DNA from: Marixanthomonas spongiae
GTDB taxonomy: Bacteria; Bacteroidota; Bacteroidia; Flavobacteriales; Flavobacteriaceae
Assembly (NCBI RefSeq): GCF_003095375.1
Contig: NZ_QEHR01000001.1
Coordinates: 485,541-549,540, forward strand
Direction: 5' to 3'
DNA length: 64,000 nucleotides
This document shows positions 16,320-26,228 of this stretch, piece by piece. The notes beneath the pieces are model-generated. The model was not told the origin of the DNA. It worked only from the letters and a program-made list of their open reading frames with translations, and made no database searches. Every line of letters begins with the position of its first letter. Position 1 is the stretch's first letter. A program made the translations under genes and the position numbers.

Positions 16320-17806
16320 GCCCTACTCAACAAACTCTTAAAAAACACAAAGCCAAAGCCTACAAAAAGCATCAAGTGGAATGGAAAGAGCCCAAAGTCG
16401 CCGTCTTCTTTTCCCACTACAAAAGCACTGTACATCCCAAAGGCGAAATAGAGCATTAAAATCCCTTCAATAATCGTGTTTGCCGAAAAATTCTTGGTCA
16501 GGTATTTATTGCCTTTCCAGCTTTGTTTCAACGTGGAAATATTGAATTTAGGCGTTCTTATAAAGTCACTCTTTTTACCAAAATGTCCTTCTAACACCGC
16601 AACAGAATTATGCACTGAAAAACCCATTGCCACCGAGAAAAAGGTAAAGAACATCCCAATGTATTTCAAGAAGTTTTTAAATCCGCCGCCATGAATTTTT
16701 GAATACGTAAGCCAATAGCACATAAAAAAGATAACGGTACTAAAAGCAAAACCGGCCAACACATAAAAAACCACAGCCCATTCAGGATGCGCCGCCTTGA
16801 TATAGAGCATCGGCACGCTTAGAACGGCCACGGTCAGGATCAACAAAAACATACTGCTGTTCAACAAATGGAAAAAGCTGTGGAATTTTGTTTTCCATGA
16901 AACCGTTGGGTCTTTTAACAACCTCCAATATAACTTCTGAAAATTCTCGGCAGCCCCTTTGTTCCACCTAAATTGTTGTGATTTTGCGGCACTGATCACC
17001 ACGGGAAGTTCGGCCGGGGTTTCCACATCTTCCAGGTATTTGAATTTCCATTTTTTTAATTGCGCGCGGTAACTTAAATCTAAGTCTTCGGTGAGCGTGT
17101 CGCCTTCCCAATTTCCAGCATCGATAATGCACGTTTTCCGCCATACGCCAGCGGTACCGTTAAAATTGATAAAATGGTTTCCGAAATTCCTACCTACCTG
17201 TTCCAGTACAAAATGAAAGTCCAATGCAAACGCCTGTATCTTTGTGAGCAACGAATAGTTTCGGTTAATGTGACCCCAACGGGTTTGTACCACGCCAATT
17301 TTTTCATCTTTAAAATAAGGAACGGTCTTCTGCAACCAGTCTTTCTTCGGAAGGAAATCGGCATCAAAAATGGCAATAAACTCGCCTTTTGCTGTTTTCA
17401 ACCCTTCTTCTAATGCTCCTGCCTTAAAGCCAGAACGCACTTCCCTGCTCAAATGTTTAATATCCAAACCAGATTGTTGCAGTTTTTTTATGTGGGCCGC
17501 GGTGGTTTCAAACGATTCATCGGTGGAGTCGTCTAATACTTGAATTTCCAACTTATCTTTTGGATATTCTAATTCTGCAATGTTATTCAACAGACGTTCC
17601 ATTACATACAACTCGTTATAAACGGGCAATTGTATGGTTACAAAAGGAATTTCTTCAGGGTTTGAAAAATCGAAAACCGGTTCGGCTTTTTTGTGTTTTT
17701 TTGCTCTTAAGTAATTGACAAACAAATTAAGCTGCGCCAATGCATACAAAAAGATAAGCAACAAGGCTAAGGAATAAATTACGACGATGCTTATTTCGAT
17801 TATCAT
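16316..17806 (-). CDS. Membrane GT2 glycosyltransferase, cellulose-synthase-like
   Basis: A 496-residue processive family 2 glycosyltransferase. An N-terminal helix precedes the GT-A domain, which shows QVLDDSTDES, DADF, TEDLDLSYRAQ and QQFRWNKG (the QxxRW signature of processive enzymes). Four or so C-terminal helices follow. The closest named relatives are glucomannan/ceramide-type synthases of the CsLA/BcsA group. The product is a membrane-exported glycan or glycolipid. It overlaps the upstream GT2 gene by 4 nt (ATGA), so they form an operon. Confidence 0.88.
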   Translation of the reverse strand: MIIEISIVVIYSLALLLIFLYALAQLNLFVNYLRAKKHKKAEPVFDFSNPEEIPFVTIQLPVYNELYVMERLLNNIAELEYPKDKLEIQVLDDSTDESFETTAAHIKKLQQSGLDIKHLSREVRSGFKAGALEEGLKTAKGEFIAIFDADFLPKKDWLQKTVPYFKDEKIGVVQTRWGHINRNYSLLTKIQAFALDFHFVLEQVGRNFGNHFINFNGTAGVWRKTCIIDAGNWEGDTLTEDLDLSYRAQLKKWKFKYLEDVETPAELPVVISAAKSQQFRWNKGAAENFQKLYWRLLKDPTVSWKTKFHSFFHLLNSSMFLLILTVAVLSVPMLYIKAAHPEWAVVFYVLAGFAFSTVIFFMCYWLTYSKIHGGGFKNFLKYIGMFFTFFSVAMGFSVHNSVAVLEGHFGKKSDFIRTPKFNISTLKQSWKGNKYLTKNFSANTIIEGILMLYFAFGMYSAFVVGKEDGDFGLFPFHLMLFVGFGFVFFKSLLSRA

Positions 17807-18498
17807 TTTTTAAAGCTGTATTTAAAGATCCAACTTAGGATTTTCACGCCGGCAAATATAGCACCTTTTACCGTTCCTGAAACTTTTGAAACGCCAATTC
17901 TGTTGCGATAATGCACCGGAACTTCTTGGTAGGAGTACTTTCGTTTTAAGGCCTTTAACTGCATCTCCACGGTCCAGCCGTAGGTTTTGTCTTCCATTTC
18001 AAGTGCCATTAATTTGTCATATTTTATGGCTCTAAACGGTCCCAGATCGGTGAATGTTGAATTAAAAAACAACTGCATTAACGAAGTTGCCAGCCAGTTG
18101 CCAAACTTCTGGGGAAAGGTCATAGAACCGTCTTCCCGTAATCGTTTTACCCGTGCCCCGATTACAAAATCGATGTTATCTTCAACAATTGGCGCAACAA
18201 TTTTTGAAAGCTCCTCTGGGTAATCGCTGTAATCGCCATCCAAAAACACGATGATATCGGGCTGGCTGGTTTGTCGGGCAATGTAGTCCATTCCTTTCAA
18301 ACATGCGTGCCCATAGCCTCTTTTTTCTTCGGAAAGAACCGTGGCGCCGGCTTTCTTGGCTACCATTTCGGTTTCATCGGTAGAATTATTACTGACAACT
18401 ATAATTTCTGAAACTTCTTTTGGAACATCACCAATCACCTTGGCAATGGAACCGGCTTCGTTATAAGCGGGAATTATGACTTTTATACTAGTGGGCAT
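17803..18498 (-). CDS. GT2 glycosyltransferase, dolichol-phosphate-mannose-synthase-like
   Basis: A 231-residue soluble GT-A enzyme with VIIPAYNEAGSI, SNNSTDET and FLDGDYSDYPEE, the nucleotide and metal motifs of polyprenyl-phosphate sugar transferases. No C-terminal membrane pair is present. It probably loads a sugar on a polyprenyl phosphate or lipid, feeding the membrane enzyme that follows with a 4-nt overlap. Confidence 0.87.
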   Translation of the reverse strand: MPTSIKVIIPAYNEAGSIAKVIGDVPKEVSEIIVVSNNSTDETEMVAKKAGATVLSEEKRGYGHACLKGMDYIARQTSQPDIIVFLDGDYSDYPEELSKIVAPIVEDNIDFVIGARVKRLREDGSMTFPQKFGNWLATSLMQLFFNSTFTDLGPFRAIKYDKLMALEMEDKTYGWTVEMQLKALKRKYSYQEVPVHYRNRIGVSKVSGTVKGAIFAGVKILSWIFKYSFKK

Positions 18499-18544
18499 GC
18501 TGTTTATTAAAGTTGCGAAGATGATAAAAATTTAGCTATTCCTT

Positions 18545-18577
18545 AAACCTCACAAATTTTAGATACTTGTGAGGATA
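18545..18577. repeat. 33-bp palindromic element, copy 2
   Basis: Outer arms AAACCTCAC and GTGAGGATA with an inner CCTCACAA / TTGTGAGG stem, total 33 bp. It fills the short gap between two minus-strand genes and could form a weak terminator for transcription from the GT2 pair's side. Confidence 0.7.
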
Positions 18578-18586
18578 CTGATAAAC

Positions 18587-20488
18587 TTATTTTCCATTAA
18601 CATATTCCATTAAATCCACATCGTTCCCTAACAATACTTCATTACCTTCGATACGTCCTTTTCGGGGGCCATCTTCCAGTTTTAAAACGCCGCGCGGGCA
18701 GACGGCGGAGCAAATTCCGCAACCCACACACGAGCTTCGCACGATGTTTTCTCCTTTTTGAGCATAGGCTTTTACATCGATTCCCATTTCGCAATAGGTG
18801 GAACAGTTACCGCACGAGATACATTGCCCGCCATTGGTGGTAATCCTGAAACGTGAAAACAACCGTTGTTGAAAGCCAAGAATAGCGGCCATAGGGCATC
18901 CAAAACGGCACCAGACCCGATTTCCGAAGATAGGGTAAAACCCAACCCCAATCACCCCACTGAATATGGCGCCTATTAAAAACCCATAGGTTTGCCGCAA
19001 TTGATAGGCATCGAAAAAGAACAGTTTCCCTGGCGAACTGAAATAGGTGAACAATAAAATAGAAATTACCACTACAAAATATCCAACAGCGCCATATTTG
19101 GCATCTTTAGCCAATTGTTCTCTTCGGAACAACATAACACCACCAAAAACTACTGTGAGCAAACCGATAACAAACCAAACGAAAAATTCTTTCGAGATCC
19201 ACAGGTTATCAAAAAACGACGTTTCAGTTGTATCGGCAATTGTTATGTATTCTTTAGCTGCAGAATCTACTATTAAGGAAGCGCTGAGTCCGTTTTTTAA
19301 TCTGTTAAGGGCACTTTCATTTTCAGTTTCAGAAACAACATGAAATGGAATGTTTACCCCTTCGGTATTTTCTAAAACAGGGGCTTTCGCAGCATCTTCT
19401 TTATTTATGAAAATAACCTGACTCGCTTTTGCTTTTTGAGCTGCCAAAATACGTTCATAAATGGGTTTCCCGGCGGGATCGCTCATAAAAACAGCTTTGT
19501 TTTCCAAGTTGCTCCACTCACTAATGGATTGCGATTCGTTGCCTTGCAAGTAGCTGAACACAACGGCTGTGGTCATCACCGTTACAAAAACCACCACGCT
19601 ATGTACAACCCAACGCTCTATTTTCCAAGCGACCATGCGTTTATCGGAAAGGTGTCGGAAAGGATCGCCAGCGGTTTCGGCCAAGCCACCGCATCCACAG
19701 ACCCAAGAACAATACCAGCGTTTTCCGTACTTATAGGTTAAAATAGGTGTAATAACAAAAATTGAAATCACTCCGAAGATGAGCATAATCAACCCCACAT
19801 CGCCGGCACTTAAAAATTCACCAATTTTATAGCCTGCAAACAGATCGTAATTAAGGGGCCAAACGTTTTTAAAATCGTAATACGGTTGGTTTAGGCGCAC
19901 TAATATTTCAGGAATGACAAAAGCGAAACTTAACTGAAAGAACATCACTGAAAATGTTCGAATTACTTCGTAGCGGTTATGGCGGTATTTCCAGATAAAT
20001 TTTACTCCAAAAGCTAAAATGGCCAACGTATATAAAGTCCCGTACAAAAACCATTGACTGGCCGGATTGCCGCTCAAGAATTTGCTCAACGGGTCGAAAA
20101 GTGAAATCACCCCTGTGTTATCGCCCTCTTTTACCAACCCTAAATACTGCGGAAACCAATACAATACCACATAAAAAAGTGTCAAGGTAATGCCCAAAAC
20201 CCAAGCCCAAAACCCACGAGAGGTTAGCGATTTAAAATACACGCCATCGTTTTTTATCCCTTCGTGTTTAGATAAGTATTCTGCTTTGGCAAACCAAATA
20301 GTACCCGCTGCGATAGCGAGTAACGAAATTGTCAACCACAACGTTTTATTAGGAAAATTAACGTTAAATAAAGCTAAAAACAAAACCAAAAGCCCTGCCA
20401 AGCCAATAAAACTGGCTATTTTTTGTTGAGTATTGATTGTTTTTGGTGGTTGGCCTGTTAGGCTCATATTTCTTTGAAAAGTGCTCAT
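18587..20488 (-). CDS. Membrane 4Fe-4S polyferredoxin-like protein (NapH/CcoG/NosR-like)
   Basis: A 633-residue membrane protein with about eight helices and two types of Cys cluster. CSWVCGCGG and CRFGCPM are membrane-loop motifs of the NapH/NosR family. C-terminal ferredoxin motifs CISCGNCSTYCEMG and CVGCGICSAVCPRG bind two 4Fe-4S clusters. It should carry electrons across or along the inner membrane. The FAD oxidoreductase gene ends 4 nt upstream, and the pair looks like a dedicated electron-transfer module. A later Met (MSLTGQ) is a possible alternative start. Confidence 0.85.
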   Translation of the reverse strand: MSTFQRNMSLTGQPPKTINTQQKIASFIGLAGLLVLFLALFNVNFPNKTLWLTISLLAIAAGTIWFAKAEYLSKHEGIKNDGVYFKSLTSRGFWAWVLGITLTLFYVVLYWFPQYLGLVKEGDNTGVISLFDPLSKFLSGNPASQWFLYGTLYTLAILAFGVKFIWKYRHNRYEVIRTFSVMFFQLSFAFVIPEILVRLNQPYYDFKNVWPLNYDLFAGYKIGEFLSAGDVGLIMLIFGVISIFVITPILTYKYGKRWYCSWVCGCGGLAETAGDPFRHLSDKRMVAWKIERWVVHSVVVFVTVMTTAVVFSYLQGNESQSISEWSNLENKAVFMSDPAGKPIYERILAAQKAKASQVIFINKEDAAKAPVLENTEGVNIPFHVVSETENESALNRLKNGLSASLIVDSAAKEYITIADTTETSFFDNLWISKEFFVWFVIGLLTVVFGGVMLFRREQLAKDAKYGAVGYFVVVISILLFTYFSSPGKLFFFDAYQLRQTYGFLIGAIFSGVIGVGFYPIFGNRVWCRFGCPMAAILGFQQRLFSRFRITTNGGQCISCGNCSTYCEMGIDVKAYAQKGENIVRSSCVGCGICSAVCPRGVLKLEDGPRKGRIEGNEVLLGNDVDLMEYVNGK

Positions 20489-20492
20489 AAAA

Positions 20493-21800
20493 TTATGTGG
20501 TTACAGGTTGTTGGTCTTTATATGCTGAATAGATTTCGTTTTCATATCGCTTATAAAATTCAGGATCAAAATTGGCTTGTTTTAAATGCTGCATCACATA
20601 ATCGACATCCCGGTTTTCATTGAGCCAGCGGTCAAAAACTTCGTGGCGCATCCGGATTCCGAAGGTATTTATGCCCAAAAATTCATTTGTTTCTTTGTGA
20701 TAAGAAACGGTAACGGCCCGTAAATCGCTTTTACATTTCCAGTGGAATTGCGCTTCAAAATCCTTCCGTCGTTCTTTGGGCTGCACCCAACCGTAAGTTT
20801 GGTATTCAATATCGAAAAATTTGGCACTGTTAAACCAGTTTCCAGGGTTGTATTCCCACGGATTGCCGCAAATGGTTTGCGCCACCGTTTCGCCCATAAT
20901 GCGGCCAGTGTACCAAACGGCTTCAACAGGAGGGCGGTTGCCAATGGGTTCGCGTTGTTGGGCACAATCGCCACTGGCATAGACGTCTCTTACGTTTGTT
21001 TCCAGTTTACGGTTGACCAAAATACCTTTATCGGTTTCAATCCCGGAATCTTTTAAAAATTTAATATTCGGTTTTACACCCGTAGTAATCCCTACTACTT
21101 TACACGGAATTTCCTCTCCTGTTTCTTTAACAATGACAGAGCGTACATTCCCATCCTCGTCACCTATTATTTTATCTAGATTGGTTTCATGACGGATGTC
21201 AACGCCGTGTGATTGAATATGCCGTGATAACATTTCAGCTTCACCGTGGGGCAAGGCATTGGTCCAAAAAGCTTCTTCACGAACCAACATGGTTACTTCT
21301 ATTCCTCGGGTGCGGAGCATTTCGGCCATTTCCACGCCAATCAATCCGCCGCCTACAATAACGGCATGAGGGCACTCTTCTTTATTAGGGGCGTTTTTTT
21401 CCAGTTCTTCTAAATCTTGTTTGGTCACCAAACCCTGCACGCCGTTTAAATCGAGCCCTTCCCAACCATAGGTATTGGTGGTAGAGCCGGAAGCGATAAT
21501 TAATTTATCGTATTGCGTGGTGCCCCCTTCAGCAAAATGAAGCGTTTTGGCATCGGTATCGACCTTCTCTACGTAGGCATTTTTAAGGTTTAAGTCGTTT
21601 TTCTCCCAAAAATAGCTTTCGTATGGTTCAATATCCCACCAGCGCATATGGCCCATATACACATACATAAGAGCCGTTCGGGAAAAAAAATAATCTGCTT
21701 CAGCAGAAATAAGGGTTACTTTTTTATCGGAATTTTTTCGAATATGTCGGGCTGCCGTTACGCCAGCAATGCCGTTGCCAATAATGACGATGTGTTCCAT
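20493..21800 (-). CDS. FAD/NAD(P)-dependent oxidoreductase
   Basis: A 435-residue flavoprotein of the rubredoxin/nitrite reductase-like pyridine nucleotide-disulfide group. The FAD loop IIGNGIAGVTAARHI is at the start, the NAD(P) loop AVIVGGGLIGVEMAEML is central, and the second FAD motif VYASGDCAQ lies after it. It lacks a redox-active CxxC pair, so it probably passes electrons from NAD(P)H to an iron-sulfur partner. That partner is most simply the polyferredoxin encoded just downstream. Confidence 0.9.
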   Translation of the reverse strand: MEHIVIIGNGIAGVTAARHIRKNSDKKVTLISAEADYFFSRTALMYVYMGHMRWWDIEPYESYFWEKNDLNLKNAYVEKVDTDAKTLHFAEGGTTQYDKLIIASGSTTNTYGWEGLDLNGVQGLVTKQDLEELEKNAPNKEECPHAVIVGGGLIGVEMAEMLRTRGIEVTMLVREEAFWTNALPHGEAEMLSRHIQSHGVDIRHETNLDKIIGDEDGNVRSVIVKETGEEIPCKVVGITTGVKPNIKFLKDSGIETDKGILVNRKLETNVRDVYASGDCAQQREPIGNRPPVEAVWYTGRIMGETVAQTICGNPWEYNPGNWFNSAKFFDIEYQTYGWVQPKERRKDFEAQFHWKCKSDLRAVTVSYHKETNEFLGINTFGIRMRHEVFDRWLNENRDVDYVMQHLKQANFDPEFYKRYENEIYSAYKDQQPVTT

Positions 21801-21945
21801 AGAATGAAAAGTGTTGCGTTTAGGTCGTATTTAAATGTACGGAATTACAAACAAACGAGATTTGAAATTAGGCCATAAGAACAATATCTTTTTCCTTATC
21901 AATAATTACCGTACTTTTCCGTGGCATTTATAGTAGCTTGTTTTA

Positions 21946-22947
21946 ATGAAAAAATCACTTTTTATTTTTTATATATTGCTGAACTTTTGTGCAATTGCTC
22001 AACAAACAACAATTAAAGGCATCAGTTTTGTAGCCTCACGCGATTCCATTTCAGAAAAACACGTAACCCCTCTTGTACAGTTAAACGCCAATTATGCGGC
22101 CGTTATACCTTTTGGGTTTATAGAGCGGTTGGACCATCCAGAAATTTTATACAACACGGACCGGCAATGGTATGGCGAAACGATAGAAGGCACCAAACAG
22201 TATATTTTCAAGCTACAACAAAACAATATCAACGTGATGCTGAAACCTCAAATTTGGGTTTGGAATGGTGAATTTACCGGACATCTTTCCATGACTACGG
22301 AAGAAGATTGGAAACTATTGGAAGCCTCCTACCGCAACTTTATCCTCGATTTTGCGCGTCTTGCCAAAGAGACCAATGTCCCACTCCTATGTATTGGCAC
22401 CGAATTAGAGCTATTCATTAAACATAGGCCCGCATACTGGACGCAATTAATTTCAGAAATTAAACAAGTTTATTCTGGTAAGTTAACGTATGCTGCCAAC
22501 TGGGATGAGTACGCGCGTGTTCCTTTCTGGAACCAGTTGGATTTCATTGGCGTGGATGCGTATTTTCCTATTTCAGAAAAAGAAACACCAACATTGCAAG
22601 AAGCTAAATACGGATGGTCAACCTGGAAAAATGAACTGAAAACCGTTTCCAGAAAACACAACAAAAAAATACTGTTTACTGAATATGGCTACAGAAACAC
22701 CGACTTTGCCGGGAAAGAACCTTGGCACAGTGGCAGAGAGCGAAAAACCGTAAACCACGACAACCAAGGTACTTTATTGGTCGCCCTTTTTGAAGAAGTT
22801 TGGCAAGAACCGTGGATGGCCGGCGGGTTTTTATGGAAATGGTTTATAGACCACGACAACTCTGGCGGTGGTCTTAATAATCAGTTTACAGTACAAAATA
22901 AACCATCACAATTGGTGGTGCAGTATTATTACGCGATTGATGAGTAG
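21946..22947 (+). CDS. Exported GH113-like TIM-barrel glycoside hydrolase
   Basis: A 333-residue protein with a Sec signal ending near AIAQ (residue 19). The barrel resembles family GH113 (beta-mannanase-like): acid/base Glu in CIGTELELF and nucleophile Glu in ILFTEYGYR, with the conserved FWNQLDFIGVDAYFP between. It probably cleaves a mannan or related glycan in the periplasm or outside. No SusCD pair is near, so it does not belong to a full polysaccharide-use locus here. It is convergent with the hemerythrin gene. Confidence 0.85.
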   Translation: MKKSLFIFYILLNFCAIAQQTTIKGISFVASRDSISEKHVTPLVQLNANYAAVIPFGFIERLDHPEILYNTDRQWYGETIEGTKQYIFKLQQNNINVMLKPQIWVWNGEFTGHLSMTTEEDWKLLEASYRNFILDFARLAKETNVPLLCIGTELELFIKHRPAYWTQLISEIKQVYSGKLTYAANWDEYARVPFWNQLDFIGVDAYFPISEKETPTLQEAKYGWSTWKNELKTVSRKHNKKILFTEYGYRNTDFAGKEPWHSGRERKTVNHDNQGTLLVALFEEVWQEPWMAGGFLWKWFIDHDNSGGGLNNQFTVQNKPSQLVVQYYYAIDE

Positions 22948-22948
22948 T

Positions 22949-23383
22949 TTATCGTTTTTCTTTCATCACCCGTAAGTATTCTTCACCAATGGAAACTTTC
23001 TGTTCTTCGGTAAAAACTTTTCCTGCTAATTGGAAAAATGTATGTTCTTCATCTTCTAAGTGGTGTTCTACTTTTTCGCAAAGCTGCTTGGCGTGAACCA
23101 ACCAAGCGGGAGAATCTAAATCGGTTTCATCAATTTTTTCGATTAACTCGTCCATTTCATGATGTTCTGCAATTCCGTGACGGGCATGGTCTTGCATCAT
23201 ATCATTCTGAATAAGCGGACTGTAAAAGGTGCGTTCTTCGGCATCTGCGTGAACTTGCAATTCGTGTTTTAATTTTTCCCACATTTCTTTTCGGCCTTTG
23301 CTGTCGCCCGAAGTAGAGGTGACTAGCTTACACAATTCACGTTGTTTGTCGTGGTCTTTTCTTATTGCTTCAAAAATGTTCAT
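22949..23383 (-). CDS. Hemerythrin-like domain protein
   Basis: A 144-residue four-helix protein with iron-ligand patterns of the hemerythrin HHE family: IRKDHDKQR, HADAEERTFY, EHHEMDEL and HHLEDEEHTFF. These His/Glu residues would bind a diiron site. Such proteins sense or bind oxygen, iron or nitric-oxide species. I chose the ATG giving MNIFEAIRKDH because the earlier frame is Lys/Pro-rich and not conserved-looking. It is a monocistronic minus-strand gene. Confidence 0.88.
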   Translation of the reverse strand: MNIFEAIRKDHDKQRELCKLVTSTSGDSKGRKEMWEKLKHELQVHADAEERTFYSPLIQNDMMQDHARHGIAEHHEMDELIEKIDETDLDSPAWLVHAKQLCEKVEHHLEDEEHTFFQLAGKVFTEEQKVSIGEEYLRVMKEKR

Positions 23384-23506
23384 AGTCGGTTTTTTTTTTG
23401 GTTTTGTACCCTCAAAATACAACCAACTAAGTTGTTCCAGTGTTTAGAAAATCATAAAATTTCAAGGAAGGAATCTTGAAGACGGTAATACAAGTAAATC
23501 ATAAAT

Positions 23507-24271
23507 TTATTTATCCGCAACAACCTTTCTTGGAGTTTCTACGGAAATGGTCTTTTCCTGCTTGTTATTACGTAAGTGCTTGCAATAATAGTCGAACAAC
23601 TCGTCTGCATCGGCACCCAACCATTTTTTCACATAAATGGCCCAAAAGTGATATTGTACGTACCAAACTCCTTTTTCGCGGTACAATCGGGCGGAAGATG
23701 TCAATTTTTTATTAATGACCACAAAGTTGTTGCGTGCATAGAGTTCGTTAATGAGGATGTTATCTTCGTAAATTATATAGTTTTCATCGTAACCGCCTAT
23801 TTCATCAAATAATTTACGCGTGATGAACTGACTTTGATCGCCGCCACGGCATGCGCGCCAACTAAACTTGGTCAACCAACTTGCCAACTGCAGCCACCAA
23901 TGGTTACTGTCAAACTGCATCCTGAAACATCCTGCGGGGTTTCCACTTTCTACTTCGGAAATAATTAGTTTATCAAAATCTTTCGGGGGAAACGAATCGG
24001 CGTGAAGGAAATAAAGAATATTTCCTGTTGCGTGTTTGGCCCCCGTGTTCATTTGTTTGGCCCTTCCTTTTTCAGAAGAAAAAAACCTCACAGGATTTGA
24101 AAACCCGTGAGGTTTATAGTTTTTTGTTTTTTCTTGCGTACCATCGATACTCCCGCCGTCAGCAATGATGATTTCGGCTATATTTTCTTCAGAAGAAACC
24201 GTAGTTAGATGATCCAGTAAAGAAACTATGGTTGCTGCTTCATTTAAAACGGGAATAACAATACTGATCAT
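23507..24271 (-). CDS. GT2 glycosyltransferase (TIGR04283-like), carrying an in-frame palindromic element
   Basis: A 254-residue family 2 glycosyltransferase. SIVIPVLNEAATI (3-15), IADGGSIDGTQ, SEKGRAKQMNTGAKHATG and LHADSFPP are signatures of the group called TIGR04283. Residues 53-63 (KPHGFSNPVRF) are coded exactly by a 33-bp palindromic repeat shared with three intergenic sites. In relatives the loop before the KGRAKQMN motif is shorter, so this is probably an insertion. The frame is kept and the remaining motifs are intact, so the enzyme may still work. Substrate unknown. Confidence 0.88.
   Translation of the reverse strand: MISIVIPVLNEAATIVSLLDHLTTVSSEENIAEIIIADGGSIDGTQEKTKNYKPHGFSNPVRFFSSEKGRAKQMNTGAKHATGNILYFLHADSFPPKDFDKLIISEVESGNPAGCFRMQFDSNHWWLQLASWLTKFSWRACRGGDQSQFITRKLFDEIGGYDENYIIYEDNILINELYARNNFVVINKKLTSSARLYREKGVWYVQYHFWAIYVKKWLGADADELFDYYCKHLRNNKQEKTISVETPRKVVADK
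24083..24115. repeat. 33-bp palindromic element, copy 3, inside a coding sequence
   Basis: Arms AAACCTCAC and GTGAGGTTT enclose a 15-bp core; it is 33 bp, exactly 11 codons, and starts on a codon boundary of the glycosyltransferase gene. The other three copies are intergenic. Confidence 0.8.
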
Positions 24272-24333
24272 AGGCTAAACTTACGAAATAAATAGCCCGG
24301 GAGTTTTATCCGGGCCAAATAACTTCAGAAAAA

Positions 24334-25137
24334 TTATTTCTGTTCGTTCAACTCCCAATTATAATCTTTGTACTGTAACGCTACCCTCGGGTTGATTTCG
24401 GTGTCACTATACTTGTTTATAAAACCGATAACGTCTTTCCTTCCGTTTACGGTATAATCTTTAGCATACCATTTAAATATAGCTGAAACTTTAGGGTTAT
24501 TGGCAGTAATGTCGTTTTTATCGCTATTGATAAACTCGCGGGTTACCTCATCTAACTGTTCATTGATTTTTGAAGCGGTATAGGCTTCGTCCAACAATTT
24601 TGGGCACGAAATGGAAGCACAGTTAATAGCAAAGTGAATACGGGGTTCGTTCATTTTACGAAGAATTCCGTTTTCAATACCTCCCAGGGACAATTCACGA
24701 TCGCCTACGGGAATAAACCCTTTGGTAAAGGCGCCATCAATATCTTTTATACTTTTTACGGGGTAATTGTTCAATATAAGATCGACTGTGTAAGCATTGT
24801 ATAAGTTTATGTAAAACGCCAATAATTCTTGAACGCTCCACTTATTGGTTGGTTCGGTTGCAGATAGTTTTTGAAGGTATTTGTTAAGGGCTTCACGGTC
24901 ATTTTTAAAACCTTTATAATCGACCATTCCTTCTGAATCTACATGCTTTTTCAACAAGTTGTCCCAAGCTGAATGGTCAAAATTTACAGCAGAATTCGCT
25001 GTGGTGGAAGTTAATTCGCCTTTAACCTCTTTGGTTGGCTGTCCTTGGCTGGTCAATCCTGCTGCCGAAGTTAAGTTGCAACTTACCATTGAAACCAAAA
25101 CAATTAATACTGCTGTTACTTTAATAAAATAGTTCAT
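24334..25137 (-). CDS. DUF547 lipoprotein
   Basis: A 267-residue protein with lipobox VLVSMVSC (Cys20) and a DUF547 domain: FYINLYNAYTVDLIL, HFAINCASISCPKL and the C-terminal NPRVALQYKDYNW are typical of the family. DUF547 has a papain-like/transglutaminase-like arrangement with a conserved Cys and His; no activity is established. The stop codon of the upstream hydroxylase-like gene overlaps its ATG by 4 nt, so they are co-transcribed. Confidence 0.9.
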   Translation of the reverse strand: MNYFIKVTAVLIVLVSMVSCNLTSAAGLTSQGQPTKEVKGELTSTTANSAVNFDHSAWDNLLKKHVDSEGMVDYKGFKNDREALNKYLQKLSATEPTNKWSVQELLAFYINLYNAYTVDLILNNYPVKSIKDIDGAFTKGFIPVGDRELSLGGIENGILRKMNEPRIHFAINCASISCPKLLDEAYTASKINEQLDEVTREFINSDKNDITANNPKVSAIFKWYAKDYTVNGRKDVIGFINKYSDTEINPRVALQYKDYNWELNEQK

Positions 25138-26057
25138 GATTTTTCTTTTTGTACCCTTATATACGGATACTTTCGTTTTTTGGTTTTTATGGGATAGATA
25201 CTTTGGTGAATAAAGTGTTGCGGAAACTGTTCGTCCCCGTCAAAGCCGAGTTCTATATCCCTTCCGTTGTGCGGAATATGGTTTGTTCCAAAAAGATAAT
25301 CCCAAATACTTAAACTAATGCCGTAATTAACACCGTATTTGGTGTGTTTTGGCAAAACTTTAGCGTGATGCCAAATGTGCATCTTCGGGTTATTGAAAAT
25401 ATATTTTAAAATTCCGTAGTCCCACCCCAAGTTCGCATGGTTAAGGTGGCCAATGGTTAAAGCAGTGAAATGGACAATCGCTACATCGGTTACATCAAAC
25501 CCACCGATAATTGCCAATGGAATGTATAAAATGGATTTATAGACCACCGGTTCCATCCAGTGATAGCGCAAATGAGCCGCAAAGCCCATTTCCTTAACGG
25601 AATGGTGCACTTGATGGAATTTCCAAAGTATGGGCACGCTATGCAACAACCTATGGGTGTTCCATTGTACAAAATCTGAAACCAGAAAGAAGACCAAGAG
25701 TCCCAATCCATACGGTAAAGCATCGACATTTAGTAATTCAAAATCTGAAACGTGCAATCCAACCAACCCGAGAAAATCGTTAAACACAGCTGCCGTAGCA
25801 TTAGATAAGAATATAAGTACAATCAAGTTCAGCAAAAAGAAGTTGAAGAACATATAAAAAGTATCCAACCAAAAGTCTTTACGGAACACTTTTTGGTTTT
25901 TCCGCCACGGGAACAGCAGTTCCAACAACCAAACCACTACCGACACGACAATAAGTCCGTAGAAATAATTTTCCCAATGGAAACGGGTGATCTCATCCAA
26001 CAAATAGTTGAAATACCCTACATAAGAATCTTTAAATATCTGAAAATACTTTTCCAT
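25134..26057 (-). CDS. Sterol desaturase / fatty acid hydroxylase family membrane protein
   Basis: A 307-residue membrane diiron enzyme. Histidine boxes are complete: HRLLH, HQVHHS, HLNHAN and HIWHHAK. Such enzymes hydroxylate or desaturate lipids at the membrane; the substrate in Bacteroidota may be a fatty acid, hopanoid-like or ornithine-type lipid. About five or six hydrophobic segments are visible. It forms an overlapping pair with the DUF547 lipoprotein. Confidence 0.9.
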   Translation of the reverse strand: MEKYFQIFKDSYVGYFNYLLDEITRFHWENYFYGLIVVSVVVWLLELLFPWRKNQKVFRKDFWLDTFYMFFNFFLLNLIVLIFLSNATAAVFNDFLGLVGLHVSDFELLNVDALPYGLGLLVFFLVSDFVQWNTHRLLHSVPILWKFHQVHHSVKEMGFAAHLRYHWMEPVVYKSILYIPLAIIGGFDVTDVAIVHFTALTIGHLNHANLGWDYGILKYIFNNPKMHIWHHAKVLPKHTKYGVNYGISLSIWDYLFGTNHIPHNGRDIELGFDGDEQFPQHFIHQSIYPIKTKKRKYPYIRVQKEKS

Positions 26058-26228
26058 AGCAAACTATTGTACTTGTCGGATTTGTGGGTGCAAAATTACA
26101 GATTGTAAAAGTAAATTGGGGATTGTGTATCTTTATATTTCTATTTTAGGAAATTTAAAAGGCAATACATCCTAAACAGTAAACTAATTGAGTGTTGAGA
26201 AGTACCTTTTCAATAAATAAGACATTTT

